From Gymnogyps californianus (lineage: Eukaryota; Chordata; Aves; Accipitriformes; Cathartidae): DNA of 64,000 nucleotides. The position numbers were made by a program, and so were the translations under genes. The notes under the pieces are model-generated. The model ran no database searches. It saw nothing but the letters and a program-made list of their open reading frames with translations, and had not been told where the DNA came from. Below are positions 1-9,732 of this stretch, one piece after another; the first letter of the stretch is position 1, and every line of letters starts with the position of its first letter. The stretch is taken from assembly GCF_018139145.2 (NCBI RefSeq), contig NC_059474.1, positions 44,968,344 through 45,032,343 of the forward strand. The letters run 5' to 3'.

Positions 1-889
1 TTTATAGGTTTTGTTGTGGTTTGAAAATGATTGTCTCCCACTGCCTAAACAGTGGATGAGTATTGTCACGTTAAGTGTGGGAGGAAAACTGATCTTTAGA
101 CATTAATGCTAACTACAGATAGAACTAAATGAAGATACACATCTGAGCATATTTAAATGAGCTATTGACCTTTCTTTTTCGTATCCTGCAAACTTCAGCA
201 GGGAGTTCCTTTTTATGTAGTATTGTGTTGTCAGGCTTGGCTAAATTTTCACCAGCAGGTAAAGATTGGTGCCGTACAATTTTAATTAAGCATTGAACCT
301 CAATTATTTTTAATGAATTTGTTGTGCTTGGAAAAGAGCCAGTGCACTTTGTACGCATGTGCAGATGCATGCTCACACACATACTCCCAGAATTACAAGC
401 TACCTCAAGCTTAATTTCTGTTAACAGTTGTTGTGTATTCAGAGTCATCACTGGTTAATGCAATATCTTAATAATTATATTTAAATGGTTGGAGTAATGT
501 GGGACAAAAAGTGATTCCTGTTATATCTCTCAGTTTTGGAGAAGTGAGCAAGTCAGATATATGAATTCTGGGTGATAGTTATTAAGCTTCAATTATTACT
601 CTTTCTTAAACTGAAGTGAGAACAAGGCATAAAGGAACATGTTACTTAAGTTATGTTATCAGCAAGATACATATACAAGAAAGATTGAAGGGGTTTCTGT
701 TGCCAAAAAGACCCCTTTTAATTAAGGAAAACAAATCGAATGAGCAACTCCAAGTTATGTATCCTAATGAAAAGCAGTACAAGAGACAAATCGGTTCATG
801 TAGATCTAATAGTATTCAAGTCAGGAGAGAATACCCAGAAAGAAAAACATCACAAACTGTGAATGCAGTAGCAGCATTCAACGGTTTAA
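1..889. other. Unique AT-rich sequence, no gene seen
   Basis: The sequence is AT-rich with frequent stops in all frames. Short open frames at 125-451 (minus) and 616-924 (plus) have no recognisable domain, and the second runs straight into the LTR that starts at 895, so neither looks like a real gene. No RNA gene or recognised repeat is visible. Confidence 0.6.
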
Positions 890-894
890 ATAAG

Positions 895-1066
895 TGTCGT
901 GGTTTAACCCCAGTCAGCAGCTAAGCACCACGCAGCTGCTCCCTCACTCCCCACCCCCCCAGTGGGATGGGAAGGAGAATCAGGAAAGAAGGTAAAACTC
1001 GTGGGTTGAGATAAGAATGGCTTAATAACTAAAGTAAATTATAATACTAACAATGATAATAATGAA

Positions 1067-1102
<36 letters not shown>

Positions 1103-1502
1103 AAAGGACTATAACAAAAAAAAGAAGAGGGGAAAAAAAAGGGGGGGGGAAGTGATGTTCAATGCAGTTGCTCACCACCTGCTGATTGATGCTAGAGCAG
1201 CGATCCGCCCTCCCGGCCAACTCCCCCCTGTTTATATACTGAGCATGACGTTCTATGGTATGGAATATCCCTTTAGCTAGTTTGGGTCAGCTGCCCTGGC
1301 CATGCTCCCTCCCAGCTTCTTGCACACCTGCTTGCTGGCAGAGCATGGGAAACTGAAAAGTCCTTGGCTTAAGGTAAGCGCTACTTAGCAACAACTAAAA
1401 CATCAGCGTGTTATCAACATCATTCTCACACTAAATCCAAAACACAGCACTGTACCAGCTACTAAGAAGAGAGTTAACTCTGTCCCAGTGGAAACCAGGA
1501 CA
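895..1502 (-). mobile_element. Solo LTR, avian TGTCCTGGTTT...CACGACA family (copy A)
   Basis: This 608-bp element begins TGTCGTGGTTTAACCCC and ends ACCAGGACA on the plus strand, so it starts TG, ends CA and reads on the minus strand. It is flanked by a perfect 5-bp duplication, ATAAG (890-894 and 1503-1507). Reading minus, it has a TATA box (TTTATATA complement at 1231-1238), a degenerate polyadenylation signal (ATTAAG near 1021), an AT-trinucleotide microsatellite and a purine-rich tract. It aligns by eye along its length with copies at 40781-41365 and 49016-49658. No viral internal sequence lies on either side, so it is a solo LTR left by LTR-LTR recombination. A 5-bp duplication fits ERVL or ERV1-type integrases; the family name was not verified by a search. 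Confidence 0.92.
1065..1100. repeat. (AAT)n microsatellite inside LTR copy A
   Basis: About a dozen AAT/ATA trinucleotides occur in a row. The equivalent AT-trinucleotide tract is present in the two related LTRs (around 40920-40965 and 49456-49505), so it belongs to the LTR family and differs in length and unit between copies. Confidence 0.85.
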
Positions 1503-1507
1503 ATAAG

Positions 1508-4500
1508 AATGGCCCACTGCCAGTACAGTTCAAATATCCACTTCATGGGATATTTATGCATCTTCAGCTCAAGTACAAATGTGAAAACTAGAAACCAACT
1601 AAGCGAACTACACCAGAGGTGTGTAGCCTGTCTGTACACAGGACAGTAATTCCAACTCAAATAAAGTTCAGTGGCCAGACTTATGCAGTGGAATGGGTTT
1701 TCCACATCTGAATGAATGGGAAACTGGAGTATCCAAATAGAGAGTTAATCCTGATAATGCAAGCGCTTGAGAGAACAAGGTAGATGTAGCATTTGCAGAT
1801 GCAATTTGGGCATGCAAGCGTTCAGCATCTCCAGCATAATGTCAGCCTATAAAGAGCTATGAAGGTTCCTGTAGAGCCATTAATTTATTGTTTCAACAAA
1901 AAAAAGCACCACTGTTGATGAATTTTTGAATAAGATGTGGTTGTAAAATGCATTTTTTATATGGCTGAAAATGCTTGCTCTGCTTTAATATTAAGAAGGA
2001 AACCAATATAGCTGCTGTGGTAGGCTACTGTCAGGCAGCTGGAGAATATGTAAAAAAGGCCACATCTGATACTTAAGGGAACAACATATAAAGCTTGGAA
2101 TCAGCTCAAAGAATAACACAAAATAGGAGATAAACAACTTTCTTTGTGACCTAAGCAATGTTTGGATCGCATAGAATGGATTCAGATTATTATCACCAGT
2201 ACCTGAACCACCCCTTAAGAGAAGCACAAGGAATAATCGGAGCATGCCATGACTCCGTGCATTGAATAGCTGTTTAATAAACTGAGAGAAGAGAAAAACT
2301 TGATAGCTATTGTACATGCTATGCTTGGGGGGCAGAGCACAGCAGGTTAAAATAAGATGCCAAGATAAATGTGGACCTCCTTATCTTTTCAGATGAACTA
2401 GTGTTCCTGTTACAGGGACAGAAGTTTCAGGCTCAAGGAAAAACATGCAGTATTACAATTCCAATGAAGTTCTTCTAACAGATTTTTTTTCCTTTTGGCT
2501 ACACATTGCCATTTGAGAAGAGGGGAACACCATGACAAGGGCAATATTGTGGATCCAGAATGCTTCCTGGATAGATTCATTGGCCCTTTTTTTGGAAACA
2601 TAGCAATTCTTTATAAGAATAAAAAATTGTGCATAGTTTAGTTATAATATCATTATTGAAACTAACTGTTTATGAGTATGTCCATGTCTGTTCTGTAGCC
2701 TCTAAATCCAGTATTGCCATCTGTATAGAAGAAGTTCAGTTTGCAACTGGAGAAGCTGTAGATCACAACTTATTTTGACCTTATGTGTCCAGAAATCTTG
2801 ATAATTAAACTCTCTACATATACAAAAAATAATGTATTATTGAATAGACAATACACTTCAATCCACTGCGTTCCTTGGAGCCACTTTTCTGAATCACAGT
2901 TTAACTCTTACCTATAAGTTGCTAAACGTTATGTATAGGACAAACACACCTATTGACATAAATCAGTACAGTGTACTTGATATCTACCTTACCAAGAAAC
3001 CAAGATATGAAAATAGTTACTAGCAGGTTTGGTAATACCTAACTTATCTTATTTATTAGATTGTAAGTGCTACTCAGGAGCAGGACGTTCATTCTGGATT
3101 GTCATGATAACTAATTTTTTTTCAGTTCTGTAAAATCTGTTCATTTTTATTCCATGTTTGAATTAGGATTTTCTTTGAGAAGGAACTACACATTAGGAAC
3201 TGTAGGTATCATGGAGTAAAAGTTCACAAGATGGAAAATAATGCAAGTACTAAAATGGTCTCTAAATGAAAATATTTTCATCTCATAGCATTGTTTTGCC
3301 CAATCTCTTATTTTTATTTTATTACTTGTTTTCGGCAGTAGACAGATTTTTTATGCCTTTTTGTTTTAATGTTCACTGTTTTTATAGAATTGGTCACCTT
3401 AGGTGATCATATTGGCTACCAAAACACCATTATATTTGCAATCCAGTGGTAAAATTTCAGAGAAGAAAACACTTGGTGTAATATTTGTAATGTGAATTCT
3501 GTTATGAGAGCAGAGATCAAATTGGCAGGAGGAACTGCCTGGGGGATGAAGAGGTATCATGTGCTCTTAAATGTGAGTAATAACTATTCAAAACACTTTT
3601 TACTGGGGAGCCAGTGTAACATCTTCACATCATGTGTAGAACATGAAGATATGTAGGTCTGAATTAAAATCGTATGAGAGGTAACTTGAAGTGCAGTGCT
3701 TGTAGGCATGATATTACAAGGATAAAAGAGGAGGTCGGCTAGCAGGAGAGGTAATATTTCCCACTTGTGATTCTAAATTACCAAGACAGTTTTCCTGTTA
3801 GAAAATCCTTATGTATGTGGATTTATGTGTGCTGTGTTTTGGTAGTACATTAATCCTCATACTGTATCTGCGTATCTTTTTATTGAAATGCTTTTCAAAT
3901 TGTTAATAAGGATACTTCAGCAGGCTAATACCTTCACCTATAGAACTACCTATGGTACAGATTTGGTACTAGCATAACAAAGGTGACTCACTCCTCTTCA
4001 GAACAGACCTTGCATTGCAGCACATGGCAAATAGTTCCTTACAGCCAGATATCCTCTAGTCCTCAGTTTGAAGTGCTTTATTTTACAACAAACCAATGTT
4101 TTTGCATTTTGGCCCTTAGGCTCTCAGCAGACATTTGTAGAATGAGGAAAAACAAATGCCTGGGTTATACAAAGTTAATAAAACCAGATGCTATTAACAG
4201 CTCACTGTTATCAGTATTCCATGCGTCAACATAAGTGCTTTTTTATGTTGTTTTAAGATGAAGGAAAAGGAAGAAAAGCTCCTAGTGTTAGGATGAGATG
4301 GCAAAAGTGTATAACTGGGTATAAAATATAGAAGGTTTACTTATGAAAAGGATGATAAGTTAATACTTGGTATTAAAAATACTTTGTGTAGAGAGATCTC
4401 TATTCCAAGGAACATCGTGAAGAAAGCCATCAATCATTCACAGGCATAGTGCTACGGTGGTGGTCACATACATGAGGACATCACTTGCATAATCTGTCAA

Positions 4501-7500
4501 AGTAAAACTGGCTCAGTAATGATGAGTACTCAAGGTCAAAGTGAGAAACGAGTTATGCCTTAATATTTTCATCCAGGTAATTGGACATCCCCTGTTAGCT
4601 TGGTTAGTTCAGGCAACGGGCAGTATGCTTTTCTGTTGCTGAATGTATAGCAGGAAACATGACATGAAAGCTGTTTTAATTTGGTAGACTTTTTCACTCA
4701 GAGGAGGAAGAAGAACAAGGAAAGCAGCTTCTGTCCTTCCTGTGTTGTATCTCTACAATCATTTTTTGTGATGTGAAATAGCTCTACCCTTCTGTCTTCT
4801 CTGTTACCTCCTTCTTCTTCTGAATACACATGAACTCATACTTTAAAGATCTAGCAGCAAGGCAAACAGCAGGCTAGGGAAGCACTTCAGAAAAGCCGGA
4901 GTAAGTGGCTGGTTTCTAGGTTTGGATTTTTTTCTTTATTCTAACAAACACCTTTTGTCTGGTCTTGGGGATATGTATTTCTAGCATTGTTTCACCATGG
5001 TTAGCTTTTACTCTGAGTCCAATGATGACTTAAACATGAACAAATGAAGCATCTTTTATTTTATCTTGAAGAAGATCCTCGATGCAAAAGTCATTACAAT
5101 GGAAACAAGACTTTATTTTTCTAAAAGCACAAATAGAAAAGTAATGAAAATGACGAAGTTGAAAGAGTTACAAAATTGTTGGAGATTTGCTAAACTGCAG
5201 AAAGACTTTTCCTCTCTTTTTATCTGTTACCTCTGTGGCTAACATGCTTGTCCAGTCTAAATGTTAGACTTCAATTCAATTCCTTTTTCTGCCTGAGGGT
5301 ATTAAAAGCTGTACTTCGGATCTTCTTAGCCTAACTACCAGGCTGTGATCAGCTCTGAGGAAGCACTAGCTTAGTCCTTCCTGTTTCGAGCTGTTCTACT
5401 GTAAAGTAGACTTGGTTACCAAGACAGCTATTTTCAACTTACTGAAACAAGAAAAAAAGGAAATCATCAAATTCAAGAACATCGTAAATCTTTGCCTGTG
5501 GGGTAACTGCTTCTACTCTTGTGTGTTTCATAGCTGGCTTGAGTTAGTGTCGCCACTGGAGGCTTTCCCTCCATTTTCTCTCCCCCAGACCCATGTGCTG
5601 AGCTCCTGCTACTCTTGTGCAAGCACTAGTGATTGGTGACATCTGGAGAAGGGGATACATACAATTTTGTAAAACTTCCAGATTTGTTGGCAGCCTGATA
5701 AGTAAACTGATCTCGCTCACCACATCACTTATGTATTCATTAATGCTGATACTGGGAGGCTTGGGAATACCTGAAAGAGAGGAAGAGTCACTTCGTTTGG
5801 TGGGAACATCTTACCTAGGCTTGAACTGGCAGTGTAACCACAAGCTGAGAATGTGGCAAAGGCTCATACCATGAAGTTTCTTATTTTTTAATAGAAGAGT
5901 GGTATTGTTGCTGTCTTTCATTTCATGGATCAAGCCTGCAGAACCTGACTCAAATCTATTAATAGCTTTGGGAAAGCTAATGTCATATTCTTAAGTCAAT
6001 TTGAATCTCATTGCAAAAATTATCATTAAGTACTCATTGCAACATTTCCTACCTTAATCCCCGTTCTAACTGTATGTTTTGCCTTAAATAATATATATAG
6101 CATGATTCTTTCTTCCATCTTTTTTGCTTGCCATGTCCTCCATGTTAAATGTGTTTTTTCTTTTTTTTTAAACCTAGAATTTGACAAAAGATTTTGTGAC
6201 ATGTAGCTGTACAAGTTTGTTGCTCTATAACACACAGGTTTATGAAAGGTTTGTAAATACAATATTCATTTTTGCTACTTGGAAGGATTAACTCAGAAAA
6301 GTTTAGTCTTGTGTTTAAATGCTATGGTTCTGAACCCATAAAACTGCTGTTCAGGACCTTCTTCAGCACAAACTCTTCCTCAACTTTAATATGTCTTTAA
6401 AAATCCAAATAAACTGGCTTGCAAAAAGACTGAATATTGATGTCCAAAGAAAAAAGTCCAGGTATGGTAAGCAATGAACTCAGCTGTTTGGTCATAATAA
6501 ATTGCTCTGATTTGTGGTTCTTGGTTGTCTTAGTCATGTGGAATCAGAATAGCTGTAGTTACAGAGTTGTTAATGTGCTCAAGGTATGAAGGAATCTAAA
6601 AAAGCTTGCTGGAGAAAGCTGCAGCTCTCTCTAAATCAGTATTTCCACCAGTGTTAACTGATACAGTAGTAGCAATTATAACACGCCTTTTCCACTGACA
6701 GACTGATGCTTGGCTCTGCTGAGGAATTCACTGTGAGGAAATTGCTCTGTGATGGCGAACTGAGCTCATCTTTTTATATGAACTCTGAATTAATTGCCTA
6801 GTACACATCTTCAGTCTAGTACACATCTTTTTTTCCAGTTAAGTATTACTGTTCAAATGTCACCTTGTCCCTTGTTTTCTGCTGGTAGCTGCCTCATTAT
6901 TCACTTAATATCAGTTGTCTGTGTGAGTTTGAGGTATTTTTTGTCTTTTAAATTTTGTGTTCCACTTAATGAAATCATTGAACTGTCTAACTGAAATGAA
7001 ACAGCAGTGGATTCATGAGATCAGTAGCCTTTACTAGACCGCAGTGATTAAGTCCACTAACTTACCCAGAGCAATGAGCAAAAGTTTCATACTAATGCCT
7101 CTGCCTAGGGCTTCAGGATCCCAGAAGGGAGGAAGGCTTTTTCTTACTGTTGCAGTTTTTGAAATATCATTCTGCAGACAAAAGGAAACAATTTAATACC
7201 CAAATGCTTTCCTTGGAAGGGAGGAAGGGATGTATTTTGATGTGGTGAGTAGCCATGCAAGTGTGTTGAAACGGTGAAGCAGAGCAGCAATAATTGAGGC
7301 TGATGTAGCTCCATTTTCAATTTTATTTTCAGGGTATAAAAATTGCTGCTATAAACCTGATTAGGTGAAATCTCCAATAAGACAAAAAGATAAATAAGGT
7401 AAGATAAAAATTGCAAGCATGAGTGAAAATGTACCTGCGTATAGCTGAGAATTAAAAGAATTTTTAAACTAGTTCCAGAAGGTGAGAGGAGAATTTTGAA

Positions 7501-8180
7501 CAGCTTTATTTCCTTTTTACTATTTATCAGAAAAGGAGAAGAAATATATAACAAGCAGATATCACTTTAGAAAACCTCTCACATTTTGATCTTCGGATCA
7601 GGTCCCAGGACCCAGAAAAACATGAGAAATAATAGTTTAATCTACTTGAGTGAGCTGTATAATATACAGGTACCCGCTTAATGTTTTCATGACGATGAAG
7701 GTGATGCTTGTTTAGATACTTGCCCTTATGGCAACAGGACTTGACAGTTCTCCATCTTTTCAGTGGACTTCTCTGAAGAAGCCTGAGGCTTGTACTACCG
7801 CTCCTTCCACACTGCAGCTCAGGCCGATGTTTTCTTTAATTTCTAGACCTGTCAATTGAGCACAATTATTAAAAGAAAAAAAAAAGAAAAAAGTCTGTAT
7901 GTCCTTTTTCTACTCTTTCTGTCTCTTAAGACCATAGAGGCATAATTTAAATCAGCCTGGAATGGTTTGTTCTGGTGACAAAGCCTTTATCAATATATGT
8001 AACTAGCAGATGTGTTGGTCTAAGGTAGATTTTTCATTTTATTTTGGCTTTCCCACTCTGGACCGCCACCTGAGCACGCTGCCTCAGGACGTTGGTTTGT
8101 TAAGCTATTCAAACTTAAGACTTATTTTCAAACATGACACGAGAATAATTATACAACCGGGAGCCTAAGCAATGGAGCTG
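1508..8180. other. Long non-coding AT-rich stretch upstream of the CpG island
   Basis: About 6.7 kb with no convincing gene. Open frames are short (longest 136 codons at 7144-7554, minus), low in complexity and without recognisable domains. There are A-rich and T-rich runs (for example around 7870-7892) but no CR1 tail or LTR terminus that I can recognise. It may hold distal regulatory DNA of the promoter at 8.2-9.5 kb, but nothing in the sequence proves that. Confidence 0.5.
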
Positions 8181-8182
8181 CA

Positions 8183-8214
8183 TGTCGTCGTGTCGTGTCG
8201 TGTCGCCCCCCCCC
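8183..8214. repeat. (TGTCG)n short tandem repeat followed by a C10 run
   Basis: Several TGTCG-type units are followed directly by about ten cytosines, at the left edge of the CpG-rich region. The units carry CpG, so methylation and replication slippage could both act here. Confidence 0.8.
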
Positions 8215-8702
8215 CCGCCGCCTCCCATCCTTGCCCGTGTTGAACTAGCGGCCGAGAGATGCCATTTCTGCCCAGCTCTCCGAGGGGAAGAATCCAGGCG
8301 ACCACTCCGTTTTTTAATGCCAAGAGAAATAAACCTGCAAATAAGCCCTCTGCCTCTCCTCGCCCAGGGATTCCACGCAGGATTTCTACACCTCCAACAA
8401 ATTGATTTTAAAGGCTATTTCACGGGAAAAGCAGAAACCGGGGGGAGGAGGGGAAGGGGGGCGAATCCTCTGGCGTGAAACGCTGTGACCACAAGGCTGT
8501 GTTTCCCACGCCGGTGTTCCCACGCGAACGGCCGCCGCGGGCAGCCACCCCGCCCGACACAGCGGGGCCGGGAGCAGCGGCGGGGCGCAGGGGCGGCGCT
8601 GCCCGCCATCCCCGCGGGGGGCCGGGGCCCGCGCCCCGCTCCCGCCCCGGCCCCGGCCCCGGGCACGGCGGGGCGGTCGGGGGGCGGGGCGGCTCCGCGG
8701 GA

Positions 8703-8710
8703 TGACATCA
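8703..8710 (+). promoter_or_regulatory. CRE/AP-1-like element TGACATCA
   Basis: TGACATCA differs by one base from the palindromic CRE TGACGTCA and is a known type of CREB/ATF/Jun binding site. It lies between two GC boxes and about 170 bases upstream of the first-exon donor, a normal place for a core-proximal element. Occupancy is inferred. Confidence 0.55.
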
Positions 8711-8759
8711 TGGGGCGGGGCGGCGGGCGGGGGCGTGGTGAGCCGGGGCGGGGCGGCAG

Positions 8760-8877
8760 CGCCGCGGCGGGCTGGCGGCTGCTCGGGCGGCGGGATGGGG
8801 CGGAGGGCGCAGCCCGGCAGGCAGCCTGCCCCGCCGCCCCGGCAGCCGGCTCCCTGAGGCACCTCGGCCCGCCGCTG
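8760..8877 (+). other. Probable non-coding first exon of an unidentified gene (5' boundary approximate)
   Basis: The 3' boundary is supported by a strong donor, CTG|GTGAGT, with the GT at 8878-8879. The 5' end is not defined; 8760 is only a guess, placed just downstream of the last dense GC boxes. The segment is almost pure G and C. The ATG at 8795 opens a frame of only 20 codons closed at 8855-8857 inside the exon, so the main start codon presumably lies in a later exon. None of the following 55 kb offers an exon I can identify, implying a very long first intron or an exon outside the window. The gene cannot be named; cDNA or conserved synteny would be needed. Confidence 0.55.
8795..8857 (+). 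CDS. Possible 20-codon upstream ORF in the first exon
   Basis: An ATG at 8795-8797, with a G at +4, opens a proline- and arginine-rich frame of 20 codons ended by TGA at 8855-8857, some 20 bases before the splice donor. If transcription starts upstream of 8795, this would be an upstream ORF that could lower translation of the main protein. The GC-rich context makes chance frames common, so function is uncertain. Confidence 0.25.
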   Translation: MGRRAQPGRQPAPPPRQPAP

Positions 8878-8883
8878 GTGAGT
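8878..8883 (+). other. Splice donor GTGAGT
   Basis: The hexamer GTGAGT directly follows CTG at 8875-8877. It agrees with the vertebrate U1 consensus at +1 to +6 except for G in place of A at +3, which is common. It is the clearest sign of gene direction in the window. Confidence 0.65.
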
Positions 8884-8963
8884 GGGCAGGGGGCGGCCCG
8901 GCCCGGCCCGGCGCGGGGAGGGGGCGGCGGGGCGCCTGCCGGGTCCCGGGTGCGGGTGCTGCC

Positions 8964-9112
8964 CTTTTTTTTTGAGGGGGTGGTGGGGGGGGTTGTTGGG
9001 GGTTGGTTTTTCCGTTTTTTTTTTTTTTTGTTTGGAGTTTTTTTTCGCGGTTTTTTTTTGTTTGTTTGTTTTGGGTTTTTTTGTTGTTGTTGTTTTGGTT
9101 TTTTTGGGGGGA
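8964..9112. repeat. T-rich/G-rich low-complexity block just inside intron 1
   Basis: T runs alternate with G runs: a T run at 8964-8971, several G runs of three or more between 8974 and 9005, then long T runs broken by G from 9007 to 9112. The plus strand has almost no A or C here. The G runs meet the loose pattern for an intramolecular G-quadruplex. The block interrupts the CpG island and lies about 90-230 bases after the donor. Long frames through it on either strand (Phe-rich, or Lys/Asn/Pro-rich) are composition artefacts. Confidence 0.75.
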
Positions 9113-9705
9113 GAAGCGCATCAGGGCACCCGCGCGGGTTCCTGCTGCTGTTCCCTTCCTCTCGGCCGGTGGCGGGTGCGGGCAGGCACAGGGCGAGGGT
9201 TTCCGTCAGCTCATCGTCTGGTTTCATCGCCCGGTCCGGCCGGCACTTTGACAATCGCCGGTACGGAGCAGCGGCCCCGGCTGCCCTGGTCCCTCAGCCT
9301 CCAGCCTGTGCGGTGCTGGGAGAAATAATCAAAGGGAATTTCTCTTCCTCTTCCACCCCCTTGCCCCAAGTCGGAGACGGGCCCCGGGAGGGAGCAGCCG
9401 CCGAGCGCCCGCCCCGGCCCCCGGCCGAGCCGGGGAGCGGCCGGGGAGCGGGGGCTGCCGCGGGCATCGCCGCTCAGGCAGCGCGCCCCCCTCCAAGCCC
9501 TTCCCCAGCGCACCTGCGACTCCGTTAGGGACAATTTCACGTCCTCCTCAGCTCAACACCGGGATAAATGCTGCTTTAATGCTGAGGGTTTTCTGACTAA
9601 GTGTGGCATGTAGCGACTTGGTAATAAGAGGAAACCCGGGTTAGAAAAACCTAGCTTGGGAACGTGGGTGAACTTGTCCTTTGTTTGTAATCAATTTTTC
9701 AGCGA

Positions 9706-9732
9706 TTTTTTTTTTTTTTTTTTTTTTTTTTT
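9706..9732. repeat. Poly(T) tract, about 27 bases
   Basis: An uninterrupted T run follows GCGA shortly after the CpG island. No SINE or LINE body is visible on either side, so it is reported as a simple homopolymer rather than a retroposon tail. Confidence 0.9.

Larger units (their letters stand above)
8184..9540 (+). promoter_or_regulatory. CpG-island promoter region
   Basis: Base composition changes abruptly from AT-rich to very GC-rich with undepleted CpG, densest from about 8500 to 8960 and again from 9120 to 9520. It holds many GC boxes (GGGGCGGGG-type, for example near 8685-8695, 8712-8720 and 8744-8752) and a CRE/AP-1-like TGACATCA at 8703-8710. No canonical TATA box is seen in the GC-rich core. 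This is the usual make-up of a vertebrate broad-type promoter bound by Sp/KLF and CREB/ATF factors. The consensus splice donor at 8878 puts transcription on the plus strand. Divergent transcription to the left is possible but not shown. Confidence 0.88.

Noticed and set aside
7144..7554. 136-codon minus-strand frame upstream of the promoter
   Set aside because: Leu/Ser-rich chance product of AT-rich DNA. No domain, and no splice or promoter context.
8415..9254. 279-codon minus-strand frame rich in Pro, Lys and Arg
   Set aside because: It is the opposite strand of the CpG island and of the T/G tract, which gives the Lys/Asn/Gln part. Composition artefact.
8485..9528. 347-codon plus-strand open frame and several overlapping frames on both strands
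   Set aside because: The frame exists because GC-rich and T/G-only DNA contain few stop codons. It runs through the splice donor and a Phe-rich homopolymer-like part, and has no domain.
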